Of a stretch of 64,000 nt of DNA, positions 38,805 to 49,674 are shown one piece after another. Position 1 is the stretch's first letter. The number at the start of each line of letters is the position of its first letter. The DNA lies in NCBI GenBank assembly GCA_018881555.1, contig JACAXG010000012.1, forward strand, positions 11,876,181 to 11,940,180, given 5' to 3'. The stretch comes from Amblyornis subalaris (taxonomy: Eukaryota; Chordata; Aves; Passeriformes; Ptilonorhynchidae). A program made the position numbers and the translations under genes. The notes below the pieces were generated by a model. The model ran no database searches. It was not told the DNA's origin and saw only the letters and a list, made by a program, of their open reading frames with translations.

Positions 38805-39050
38805 AATGGAAGTTGCAAGTACAATTGGCGGTTGCAAGTACAACTCGTGCCGGTGCCCGTGCCCTGGGAGTCTCTTTTCAGCACCACGAACAGCGCCAGA
38901 GCTGCCGGGAGCTGCGGGGGGACCCTGCTGCGACCCCAGCCTCCGCAGCAGAGGCCAAAGCTGTTCCTTCCTTCACGGTCTGTACCCAAAAGGGTGGATT
39001 CGAAGAGAATTCTGCACTCTTAAATGGGTGGGTGTGCACGTTCAAGAGTC
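38805..39050. promoter_or_regulatory. CpG-rich islet surrounding an RE1 site
   Basis: About twelve CpG dinucleotides fall between 38829 and 39001, in sharp contrast to the A+T-rich flanks. The left edge holds a 13-base exact direct repeat, GTTGCAAGTACAA, at 38812-38824 and 38831-38843 (19-base period). A run of GTGCC/GCCCGT units follows, then the RE1 site. Overlapping plus-strand frames (38690-39115 and 38776-39135) and a minus-strand frame (38798-38989) are by-products of the G+C content and resemble no protein. The islet could be a silencer or bivalent element, or a small intronic promoter. Confidence 0.5.
38877..38897 (+). promoter_or_regulatory. RE1/NRSE site for REST (NRSF)
   Basis: The 21 bases read TTCAGCACCACG followed by AACAGCGCC. 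The published RE1 consensus is the same except for G where this copy has A at position 13, so the match is 20 of 21. Both half-sites, TTCAGCACC and ACAGCGCC, are intact with canonical spacing. REST is the zinc-finger repressor that silences neuronal genes in non-neuronal cells through CoREST and SIN3 complexes. The mismatch falls on a normally well-conserved G and might weaken binding. The surrounding CpG-rich context is usual for RE1 sites. The target gene is not in view. Confidence 0.75.
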
Positions 39051-41286
39051 ACACAAGGAGAGAAACAGATTTTTGCTGCTTCAGCAAAAAAATTNCCGAA
39101 ATAATTACTGCATAGGGATAAGACTTTATTTTTGAGTTGGGCATATCAGACACTCGTATACGTTATTTTTTTCTCAAAATAAATGAGAAGCTTGGCTGAC
39201 CTATGTTCCCAAACCGTGCTAGTTAATTATTAAGATGTGTGTTGAAACATGAAGTATTGAGTTGGTCCTAGAGAAATACAATTTTCTTATGCTGTACAGC
39301 TAAGCAATATTGTTAAAANCAGACATTCAAAATGCTGAGACTTGCTTAAAAATTGTGATTTTAAAGAAATTCCCTTGTGACACGCTTTCATAATTATTCT
39401 TTTAGGTTTTTTTCAAGTTATTTTTCAAAGTTCTCTCTGCAACTAAATTTCTAATTTTTAGAAAAAGGAACCTAGNGCTTCTACAGTCAGAGAAACCCTT
39501 GGACAGAATCTTTCAGACTCTCAGAATTTAATAGCTGGTAGCAAAGTGCTTAGAGGAAAGTCAGGTTTGGAAAAGTCATATGTGCAGAAGTCTAAGTACA
39601 AGGTTTTTTACAGCAGCCCTACTCAGTAGGGGGAAAAAATTAGGGAANGCTGCTGGTTGCCATAGATAAGAACAGGTTAAATCCCACTTGTCTGTCTTGA
39701 GTTAACTATAGTAAAACTGTTGTAAGTATCCTACTTTCTGTTCGCTTGGTCAGTGTGAAGTTCAGTTTTGTTAGTTTGGTAGAAAGCTGAAAGTTGAGCA
39801 AAAGAGCACAATTTCATTGACTGAGTTCTCCTAACCAAGGGGAACTCCTTTTCCTTCCCCTGCCACAGTAGAACGGTGCCTGGAAGAAAAGACAAGGCAT
39901 CTAAAAGCTGTTCTGTTGGAGGAGAAGAGGGAGGGAAGGGTAGTGTGGTAAGACTGAGCTCTGGGTTACTTCAAAGAGGCCAACATTACCTGTTGTATGT
40001 CAGAGGGTTTGTTACAGTTTTTTGGTTGAATGGCTATTATTTGTTTCAGACNGAATCTTGTAAAGCATTAAGCTTTACAGCATTAACCTTTAAAAAATTA
40101 TTTATTTTTATTTGAGCAAAGATTCCAGTCTCTTCCACAGAAGTGTTTGGTCAGGCAGGAACATGAAATAAGTAGGTNTAAGTTTGAATTTTAGCACAGC
40201 AATTTTCTACCTCTTATTGTTGTGGATATTCTCAATTTCCACATCTCCAATTGGAGGTAGACCAGGGCAGCTGAAGCTTAGAAGCTGTTCTGCTAAAAAG
40301 ATGATGCACCAAGGATGAAGTTCTGTGGAAACCTTTGTGAATTATTACTTAGATATTCAAAGAGATATTACTGCAAATTCAGAGAATCTTTCAGTAAAGT
40401 AGAAAGCTGCCCACTTTGTGACAGAAGGATATTACTGTAGTAAAAACAGTCTATTGCCATGGAAAGTGTGAGGTTTAGCTACAATTTCCCAGCATAATAA
40501 ATGAGGGCTCTATCTCTCCAGGGCAATGTATTTGTATGAAATAGTAGTAAGCTCTCCTGTGCTAAGAATATGACACATTCATACTTGGAGGCTACTATAA
40601 ACTTGTTTGCAGGGCTTTTTTTCCTTTTTGTAAAAGTTCATTTTAAATCCTGTCAGAAATAACATTTAGCTCATTTCTATTGTGCAAAGATGCTTTTGTG
40701 ACTCTCTCCTAGCCAGTTTGAGAAATAAAAGTGGATTTGTTAGACCTGAAAGATTTCAATTAACTAAAGTGAATGCCAGAGCTCAGTGATAAAGTTTCTT
40801 GATTCGCTTCTTACCCGTCAGCCTAGGTTTGTCTTAACAAAGGTTTTTGAGGAAAGAAAGCAAATAAAAGATTAGAGGAGAGAGGGGGAGATGGAATTAT
40901 GAACACAAAATGAGTGTATGGATTAACGTTTTCAGAGGAAAAGAACAGAAAGAGAAGGGATAGGAAAACAATTTTGGCTGGTTTTGTGGGTTTTTTTNCT
41001 ACCTTGTTCTTTAACATTTAGAGATAGTGAATCTATTCTGTCTTTACCCAGGCAGTNCCATGCCAGAGTAAAATCTAGTTGCAAATATTCTTGCATCTGT
41101 GTGGATGTACATATGCTTTACTTGTGGAGATCTAATCTTTGGTTTCTTCTATTTTGCAAAGAAAACTATGATTCAGGGATTAGAATATAGGTAGTTTTAA
41201 TCTTGCACTTTTAAATTAAATATGTTTGTTGCAACAGAAAAAATTACTTTGTTTATTAATACTGTGTGATGGAAACCAAAACCATT
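39051..41286. other. Non-coding sequence
   Basis: No supported gene or repeat. The stretch is A+T-rich with several short poly(T) strips, and its frames lack recognisable domains. Confidence 0.5.
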
Positions 41287-42100
41287 TGTGTCATAGGCTC
41301 ACAAAATAAGGTCATCAGAAACCTCTGGAGATGGTCTAGTACAATCTCCTGCGCAAGGAAGGTCAGCTAGAGCAGGTTGCTCAGGATTGTCTGTTTAGGT
41401 TTTGAACATTCTCAAGGATGGAGACTCCAAAGTCCCTGTGGTTAATCTGCACCATCATTTTACTACCCTTACAGTAGTGGTTTTTTCTTACTGTTGGAAT
41501 GGCATGTCTTGTATTTTTGTGTCCATTACTTCTTTTTCTGGATACCACTGAGAGGAGTCTGACTTCATCNTCTTTACTCTCCTGAGTATTTATAGACATT
41601 AGTGAGATCTTCACTGAGCCTTCTCTTCTCCAGACTGACCAGTTCCAGCAATGTCAGCTAGTCCTTGTGTGTCAGATGCTCTGATCCCTTCACCTTGTGT
41701 GCTTTTATTTGGCTCAGTGCAGTACATATTCATGTGTGTCTCACGGTGGGAAGCCCATAACTGGACACTCAGATATGTCTCCCCAAGGCAGAGTAGAGGG
41801 GAAGGATCACCTCCCTTGACCTGCCTGCTCATTTCTTCAATCTGTTGAGATCTCTTTGAATGGCACCTCAATCATCCACNGCATCAGTTGCTTCTCAAAG
41901 TTACGTTTCTGCACATTTGCTAAGAGTATGTGCTGTTCTGTCCACCACGGCACTATGAGANATTAACTTGGCCTCAGGAACATTGTGTGGGGCACAGCAC
42001 CAGTGACTGGTCTCCAGCTGCAATTTGTGCTGCTGGTCACTACACCTTGAACCTGGTCNTTTGGTGGTTTTCAGTCCATGTCACTGTTGTTGCGCTCAGT
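41287..42100 (-). mobile_element. CR1 LINE fragment with ORF2 remnant, internally deleted
   Basis: Read on the minus strand, this is a decayed CR1 covering part of the reverse-transcriptase ORF2 and the 3' end. On the plus strand one sees the complement: TCATAGGCTCAC at the left (the tail), then CCTCTGGAGATGGTCTAGT and AGAGCAGGTTGCTCAGGAT. Next come GGATGGAGACTCCA, CTTCTCTTCTCCAGACTGA, AACTGGACACTCAGATATG and GGCAGAGTAGAGGGGAAGG, then the ORF2 segment around ACACCTTGAACCTGG and TTTTCAGTCCATGTCACTG. Compared with remembered CR1 sequence, a stretch seems missing near 41820-41845. Frames are broken by stops and N bases, so it is inactive. The 5' boundary near 42100 is approximate. Confidence 0.9.
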
Positions 42101-45100
42101 AGGTGAATCTTTGCACTCAGTTGAAGCAATGTTCTGAGAATGATATTCAGGAGATTTCTCTATGATGCTTTTAGCTTACCCTGCCAGGGATACTTGAGGG
42201 GAAACATTTAACTGCATTGAATATATGAACCTTGAAATGCTCAGATGAACTTCTTCACTTTGAAAGAGTTAAGCAATGTCTACTATTTCTGAATAAGATG
42301 AACCCGCACAGTGAAAGGTAAAGTACTGTAGGCTATTTGGTAATGTGAAAGTTGTATGCAGCTTTTTAAATGCAGGAAGATTCAGCAGAGTTCTTGGAGA
42401 TTAACCTAAATTACCTCAGAATCATGAAACATATCCTCTCAAGTGATGGCCATAAATGATTACTTGCTTGGAATGTTTTAATTCAGGGAGATAATATGTT
42501 TTATCTCTGTGAAAAAGTTTCTACTATGGGGCATATCAGAAAAAGAACCAGAGAAAATCACTAGCCAGAGAGAAAAACAACGACGCTATGAACAACAACT
42601 TAATAACTGAGATTGTGCTTATTCAGGGCTATAACTAAATCCACAACTAAATGCCAATGAGAGTTGTTACTTTTGATGATCAGGTGGCTTTATCGCAAAT
42701 CTAGTGAGCTTCCATCTGCAATGCAATTTGAAAAACNCTACTCTGCCCTGCTGCCTTTTTGAAAGAGTCTCAGAACTTTCCATGTTAATCAAAACTCCCA
42801 GAAAGCTAAGATATATTATCCGGGAGCTGGGATGCAGAAATTAAGACAGAAAATGTTTTTGCTTAACACCGAAAAGGGACAAGAGTACAATTGTCAGAGC
42901 AGTTACGTTACAGCAGTCACTGGGCCGGAGGCCACCCTTTCCACATGCTCCAGGTAAAAACTGGTCAGAGTCAGGAAGACCAAAATAATTAAGCAGCAAG
43001 AAGAAAAAGTAGAGGAAGCTACNTTGTTCCAACCTGGATTTGTCTGTTCACTGAAATTCAGACAATGCTGCAGTAACTGAGTAGACTTAGAATCCTTTTG
43101 TATTGCTGTGCTTTATTTAACAAGCCAGAAAATCACAGAGATTAAAACAAATATGTATTTGTGATTTCAAAACCACTAGATGAAAAAGATAAACTTGCAG
43201 GTAGTATTTTAATAGATATTTTTATTATCATACTTTTATGTAAGTTGGAGTCTTGCAGTACTGCTCATAAAAGATTCTGCATCTGTGTTGGATTTCAGTA
43301 GACCNCAAAGGGATGGAAGGTTGTCAACAAATATGTCAGAAATCCTCATTTCACACTTAAACTTCAAACCTTTGCTTATTTAAAAACTTCTTTAATTAGA
43401 AAAAAAGAAAAGGGAAAAAAAGGGGGNAAAAACCCCCCACAATTTGACTCTTCAGATCTATAAAACATGAAGAATACCTGCAGGCTTCATAGGATATCAA
43501 GATGTGGAGTTCATAAGCACCTAACAGTGTGAGTCATAGATAGGAAAGGGCACTGGAGTGATATTTACATTACCTTTTGTCATTAGTCTTCTACTTAAAA
43601 CTTGCATTGGGAAAAGTCTGTACATTCAGTTATATTCACAGTGTAGAAAACAGCCAATTTTTAAAATGAATTTTTGATTTAATAGGTTTCACTTTGAAAG
43701 AGAGAAAAAAAAGTACTATGATTAAAAGTGAACTCTCTCCTAAAATGTATTTTAATACTCTAAGTTTTGCTGAGACTTAAGAAATAAACAGGAGATGGTC
43801 TATACTATAGTCTTTTGAATTTGGTACAAGGACTCTTCCTTCTTGGCTATTTCAGTGCAAGTAATTAAGCCATCTGGTTGAGGACNGAAATTAATTCAAG
43901 ACCATATCAATTCCTACTTTTAACTTTCTTTGTGGAAAACACTTCAGGAGAAAATGATGTTTGCTGGATAATCAGATCTACAATTAAGAGAATGTGTTGT
44001 TGATCATCCTATAGTGCTGCTTACAAAATTAATCATAGATGGTTAGAAACTATTGTGTTAAATCTGATGTCAACGTCTAGATAGAAAAATTAGTAGAAAG
44101 AGCATGAAATTCTCAGAGATTTGTTTATGTTGGTGCATAGAATGAGAACAGTGTCCAATTTATTGAAAAATTCAGGCTGAGCTTTTACAAGACATGGAGG
44201 AAGTAGAATAGTTTGTCTCCATACAGCTTTCAACTGTGTGTCTGTGCTCTTCACTATAGGATGCCAGGCTATTATGGTGTGAGACTGATAGTGAAAGTTT
44301 GGAACAAGAATTTAAGTGCTATCCAAGCTACTTTTGCAGTTGTTCTTATTGTTTCTAAATAACATNGGAAGGATGGGGTTTTATGATGTTGCTGAGAAAA
44401 ATCCCCAAGTTATCACTCAATATTCCTATACTCTCCAGTAAAAGAGGCTGAGGTTGGGTAAACAAAAGTTACAGCTGGCTGTGTGTTGTTACAGTTCCTG
44501 GCATGGCCTCTCCCAGTCATGGAAGACTCAGTTATTTGATGAAGCCCAGAGTCTGAAGAGTATGGGTAGTTTGAATCTCTGTTTCAAAGTTCTGATAAGC
44601 ACTGCTGAGACTTTGGACCTGTAAAACATTGTTTAGCATCTCTGTTCTAGTTTCACATGGGAATTTCTCTTTCATAGGAAGCACAGCCAGCCTGTAACAG
44701 AAATTTTGGGGAAAAATATTACAAAACAAAATACGAGAGTAACTATTTTCAGTGTAGCATTTTTTCTGAAATGTAGAGCCATGAAATAGTGCAGTAATAG
44801 TAATACAGTGAGCGCAATATTTTTGTAGTTAAGTGGAAATGATATTCCAAAGGGCANTTAATCTCAGCTTTTCTGGGAAACTAAACAGAATAAAAGCAGT
44901 TGGTATTTTCAAAACTACAGTGAGCTGCAAAATATGAGTGTGACATCTGTGGAGATAGCAATATTTTTTTTTCTGTATTCAGATTACCCTTCTCATTTCT
45001 TTGAGGTCACTCCCTCTCCTCCCTGAGCTCCTCCATGCCAAAGCACACCTTGCTATCTTCTTTTAAAAAAGACTCCTTTTCCCTCTTGCCAGCATTTTAC

Positions 45101-46403
45101 TAACTGGGTTGGAGATACCTGTTACTGAAGGAGCCAATGCACATGCCAGCATAGACAGCCTCTCACGAAGGCTTTGCTGCCTCGATTATTTGAGATAGGA
45201 GGAGTAGGCAGCAATGATGTTTCTATCCTTCCCTGATTCAACAGATCCGAGCTGCTCTTCAAACTCTGACATGCCTGTTAATCTTGTAGTGTCAGTAATG
45301 TTGCTGTGTGGTGTGCACTGTCACAACAGAACTGTCACTGCAGTAGGTGCTAATAAGCAAAGTGGCTGCTTAATGAAACACTGATTTCTGGACAGTAAGT
45401 AATGTGTTTAGGACCTTGGGCTGTGTTTTAGAAGACAAAGGAGGGCTATTAGGCTCAGTTTGTGCCTTGNCCACCCGGGTGAGCAGGTAATGATGTGTGC
45501 CAGATAGTGGTGCTCCCATTTGTTTTCCCTTCCATTTCTTTTCCTAATGCACCAGAAATCTGGAAATCTTCACGTTCTGTTTTCTCAGAAGAGGAAAGCA
45601 TTTGACCAAAGATCAATGTATTAGTCAGGGATTCCAGTTGTCTAACATTGTGGNTTACAGTTTTGTTCTTCATTTTTGGAGAAAAAATCCTGACTTTCCA
45701 TAGCCCTCTTCATCACAACTACTCATTCAGAGTTCTGCTAGATCAGAGTAACACTTAGTTAAACACATAATTTTGCTCTTCATGTTGAATGGAGCTTAGA
45801 TGAGATTTTAAAAATCAGAGTCTCAAAAGTGTTCTAGCACAAAGTTGAGTATCAAAAGCTTTATTATTGTGCATAACTGATCATTTCTGATCATCTTACC
45901 CCCACTAAAATGCTTTAAAAGGGGTTAATCCTTGAGGCACAACACNGCCAGAATCCTCAGTGGAGGTGACCATGGCTTCTATTCGTCAGTGTTCTAGAGA
46001 TACTTAAATTCCTATATACAAAAGCAGTGGCACCACCATGAGCCAAAACTCCTATTTTCAGAAATTTTTAAGCCTTCGTGATTGGTTCACATAGTCCATT
46101 TTGGTGAATTGCATTAGATGTAGCCCTTTGCTATGTGCCTGGGATTCAGGATGCAAAAAATTAGTTGCTTCAGGGTTACTTCAGGGTTGCAGTGTGCAAT
46201 TTTTAGAGGGAAGAGGTTTGTGTAGAACATAGAGTAAAAATGTNGATTCTATGGATTTCTCTAGATCTCATAAGAGGAAGCCACTCAACTTTTCTAACAG
46301 TGTACAGAGGGCATGAAGAATCAGCAACAGTTTTCAAACCACAGATTTAAAAACCTGCAAATTCAATCAAAAAACTTTTCATGTAAATTGTTGATTTTCC
46401 TGA
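42101..46403. other. Non-coding sequence
   Basis: No supported gene. An A/G-rich strip near 43396-43437 (AAAAAGAAAAGGG-like, with an N in a G-run) is low-complexity. No CR1 3' end was recognised. Confidence 0.5.
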
Positions 46404-46540
46404 GNAAGTAGTGTATTGCACCCAGTGGTGCCGGGATGAGTTCCGAGCGTACAGCACAATGCGTGCCCTCGTACACCCACAGTACTCCCTCATCTCACTC
46501 AACCAATTAACAGTAATTAGATAATTACAGTTCATAAAAG
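46404..46540. promoter_or_regulatory. CpG cluster next to a triple homeodomain array
   Basis: Five CpGs fall within 46430-46471 in an otherwise CpG-poor area. About 35 bases further on, AATTAA (46505-46510), TAATTA (46514-46519) and TAATTA (46522-46527) form a tight array, the last two eight bases apart. TAATTA is the core bound by many homeodomain factors (LHX, DLX, PAX6-type). The combination suggests a developmental enhancer. A chance array in A+T-rich DNA is possible, but the neighbouring CpG retention argues for constraint. Confidence 0.35.
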
Positions 46541-47929
46541 TCTTCAAAAGATGAAGATCTAGCTGTTTGGGACTCATTAGCCCTTTTTAACATATTTATT
46601 ATGCTTTTTATTTCTGACCACAAAGGGGAAAAACTTTAAAATATTCTGTTATTTGCCATATTCTGCTCATGAAGCAAAGCCTGCAAAAGCAGCCTTTCTC
46701 CCAGATGTCCAATATTAGCTCTGTTTTGACTGAAAATGACAGATAATGATGGAGAAAGGAAGCTTCCATAAAACACCTTGCATTCGATCACTAAATTTTT
46801 ACTAGCGTTCCAAAGCAAATGTCATGTTATTTTTATATTGCTGGTAAAAATCTAGCCACTTGTTCTCTGTAATAAAAAATGGTAGGCTTTAATTATGTAT
46901 GCAGCATAGAGCACACAAGACTGAACTGTTGGAGTAGATTTTTCATGCAAGGCAACCAGAGCTCAGATGATTTGTGGAACTGACCATTTTTGTTATAGGT
47001 TGAGTCTTGAGATTTTTTGTTGGTTTGGGTTCGTTGTTTTTTGGTTTGGGTTTCTTTTAATTTAAAAATCTCTTTTTACCTAAGAACTTTCCTTCATTTT
47101 TGTTCCTGAAAGATGCTCAGTTTTTCCTCCTGTCCATTTTACTCAGTGACACATACTAGTTTTCACATCACCAAACATTAGGCAACTAAACAAGGAAGTT
47201 AATGTCTTTACAGTCCTGATAATGATGAGAGAGAGGATGCTTCAGAAGGTAAAGCAGAGCAAAATTATTTTCCTTTTGTGGAGAAAAAGTTATGTAGAAT
47301 TCCATGTATTACGTGTGGATGTGAGAGTTTATTAGAGAGTAGTGCAGCTGTCAGCACACTTTTTGACCTTATAATATGCTTTAGGGTTAGGAGCCTGCTA
47401 TGAGTAATGCTGTGGCCACGGTTTTCCCAGCNTAATAAAGAGCTGGTTTATATGAAAGGCAATACTTGTTGACTGTTTGAAGCAGCCTTCTTATCCCAGC
47501 CCTTGAATTTCGGAGGTACACTAAGAGGCCAATTGGGACCTAGGATTTGAGCCTTGCTTTTGATATTTGTACTAAATCTGCTTTCCTGTGTCTACACCTT
47601 TATCACAGCCAGTGGGGCAGAACTAAACCACCTGGGGATTAAGTGATTTTCTGTTGCGTATTCCTGCATTGCAGGCTGAGTCAGTTGTTTGTCTTCTGAT
47701 ACAATGGGATTTACAAACCACTCTAGCAGTTTTCTGGAGAGCAGAGATATAACAAATGAACACAATTAAAACAATGGTATATTAAGTGGTACAAAAAATG
47801 AAGTTAATAAGTATCTCTCTGCTTTATGCAGAGCTCTTATTTACTAATTTTACAGCAGTATTAGAAGGACAGTTTCATTATGGTTATACAATACTTAAGT
47901 CACGACTGGCAGTTGTCACATTTTTTGAT
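46541..47929. other. Non-coding sequence with GTTTGG-type low-complexity strip
   Basis: Near 47018-47057 a T/G strip contains TTGGTTTGGGTT twice. It is a small simple-sequence region. No gene was seen. Confidence 0.5.
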
Positions 47930-48180
47930 AAGTATGCTTTGATAATAGCTGGCTTTGTTTAATGAGAACGTTGTCAATACAGCTACAGCCGCAGTTGTCA
48001 TTGCTGCCAGGCAGGAGTTGGGGAGGTGTAAGGATCTAATGATAGGCTGGTGCTAAGGGGGAGATTAGATTAACAAAATCAATAGAACAGTTCTGTTTTA
48101 CAATTTTGATTATTATGCTCCATGCTGCCTGGACTGAACGATTGATTTTGATTGATTCGTTAGACTATTGTATGATCAAA
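47930..48180. promoter_or_regulatory. Candidate enhancer with PBX/homeodomain-like sites
   Basis: Dense motif content: CTAATGATAGG (48037-48047), AGATTAGATTAAC (about 48063-48075), AAATCAATAG, and TTGATTTTGATTGATTCG near 48144-48161, which contains the PBX/HOX-like TGATTGATT. The segment is free of repeats and has several retained CpGs. Conservation cannot be tested here. Confidence 0.3.
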
Positions 48181-48340
48181 CATAGGTCACTTTACAGTAT
48201 GTGTGCACAGACTAAATATGTGGTGGAGGTATTTGGTCATGTGTTTTTTGCATCTATGTGGTATAGTCACCTAAGAAGTGAATCCTGTGATTTTTATCAT
48301 TTTTCTTCCTCCCTAACCCACAGCAGCAATAAATCCTATT

Positions 48341-48388
48341 ATTCTTTGTGGGTCCCTTTCAATGCAGGATATTCTATGACTCTATGAT
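48341..48388 (+). mobile_element. CR1 LINE 3' tail
   Basis: GGGTCCCTTTCAATGCAGG is followed by ATTCTATGACTCTATGAT, the CR1 3' terminus with its octamer-like tail. Upstream the CR1 body is not recognisable, so the copy is either extremely short or decayed. It ends near 48388. Confidence 0.75.
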
Positions 48389-49645
48389 AATTCCTTGTGT
48401 CAGAGAAAAAATGTTTATATTTCAGGCTTGATAGCTGGTGCTAAGATAAATCAAACTTGGTTGGGAGGATGAAGAAGACAAAGAATTCTTTTGGTTTTGC
48501 AGATGTGTGTTTAGAAGTGACACTATGCTGCAGAAACAGCAAGAGTGATGATGGAGGGAAAACAAACAGTACCCAAAAGGATACCCAAGGTGGATTGTCT
48601 TGTTTCTGTAGTGCANGTTTATTTATCTAACTGCAAGTGCATATACAGAAGAAGGCAGAAGCAGGTTCACGTTATTTTGATAAGTTTTATCAGGATGGGA
48701 AAATGTGTCTGCCAAAAGACAAATAATTTTTGGTAGTGGCAGTATTTGGAGATTAGTTGTTTTTAAGTAAGTAAACAGCTCTTTTCTCTAAATTTCAAAC
48801 TTTCTGAGGCAAAAATACTCTATAACAATGAAGTGCGATGCACTCTGNTCATCTTTCTATAGAAACAAAGGTAGGAAATGTGTCAGTGACCTTAGGCCTG
48901 TCTTCTTCCCTCTCTTTGAAAAGTGAGGGAATGTGACAGACAGAGACTCCAGTCTGTGGCAGTGTCCTCATTTCCAGCTGCTGGAAAGACCAAGTGCTCC
49001 TGGTGTTCCCTAGTTGCTCCCTTGTGTTTTCTTCTGGTGGTCACTAACCAACATGCCTACTTTTGTGGGAATAGTGATCCCACATCCCCACCTGCTTAAA
49101 AGAAAGGCTAGGAAGCTTTTCCCTGTTTGGAGTCAAAGGAAGCAGAGTTGTTCCAACCCCTCGAGAAATTATTTAAAACTTTTTATTCTCAGTTAAGCAC
49201 CAAAACCTTTTAAGCTGCCTCGCCAAGCTGCAAGCTACTTGCTTGAAAGTGGTTCACAGAATNTAATGGAGAGGACTTAGTTAAAGCCTTGTTACACACA
49301 CAGCAAAAAGGTCCCAGTGCTTTAGGATCCCACTTAGGTACATGCTGTAGATTCCTCCCTCCCTCACTCAAGCTCACCTTAAACGAGAAGGCTGCTTCAT
49401 CTCTCTCTTGACCCTCCTCTTTCACCCTGCTTTAATCCAAGCTCTTTACAAATCAAGATTCATAAACACAGCTGCTCCAAGGTTTCTTTCCCCAACCCTC
49501 TGAAAACTAATGAGGGAGATTTTAAGACTGATGTTTGTCTTTGTTGACTGGGACAGTACCACTTTGTTGTGAGACATGAGCAGTATGATGGCATTTCCAA
49601 GTTTTGCTGGGAGCCATGCATAAATTGTTTAAAAACGTATTGTAA
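48389..49645. other. Non-coding sequence
   Basis: No supported gene. The minus-strand frame that begins further right (49460-49834) has an N and no recognisable domain. Confidence 0.5.
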
Positions 49646-49674
49646 CCTCCCCGCCCCTGAAGTGGGGGCAGGGG
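49646..49674. repeat. GC-box inverted repeat
   Basis: CCTCCCCGCCCC is followed after a short TGAAGT loop by GGGGGCAGGGG, an imperfect inverted repeat. The left arm contains a minus-strand SP1-type GC box (CCCCGCCCC, 49649-49657). It is isolated in A+T-rich DNA and could form a stable hairpin. Confidence 0.5.

Noticed and set aside
39000..39006. TTCGAA-type sequence considered as a tRNA B box
   Set aside because: No matching A box, cloverleaf or terminator surrounds it.
38690..39135. Overlapping plus-strand frames of 141 and 119 codons
   Set aside because: Two frames plus an antisense frame are open over the same CpG-rich islet, which points to a composition effect. No protein similarity was recognised.
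41611..41871. Minus-strand 86-codon frame
   Set aside because: It lies inside the CR1 fragment, and its sequence does not follow an intact CR1 ORF2.
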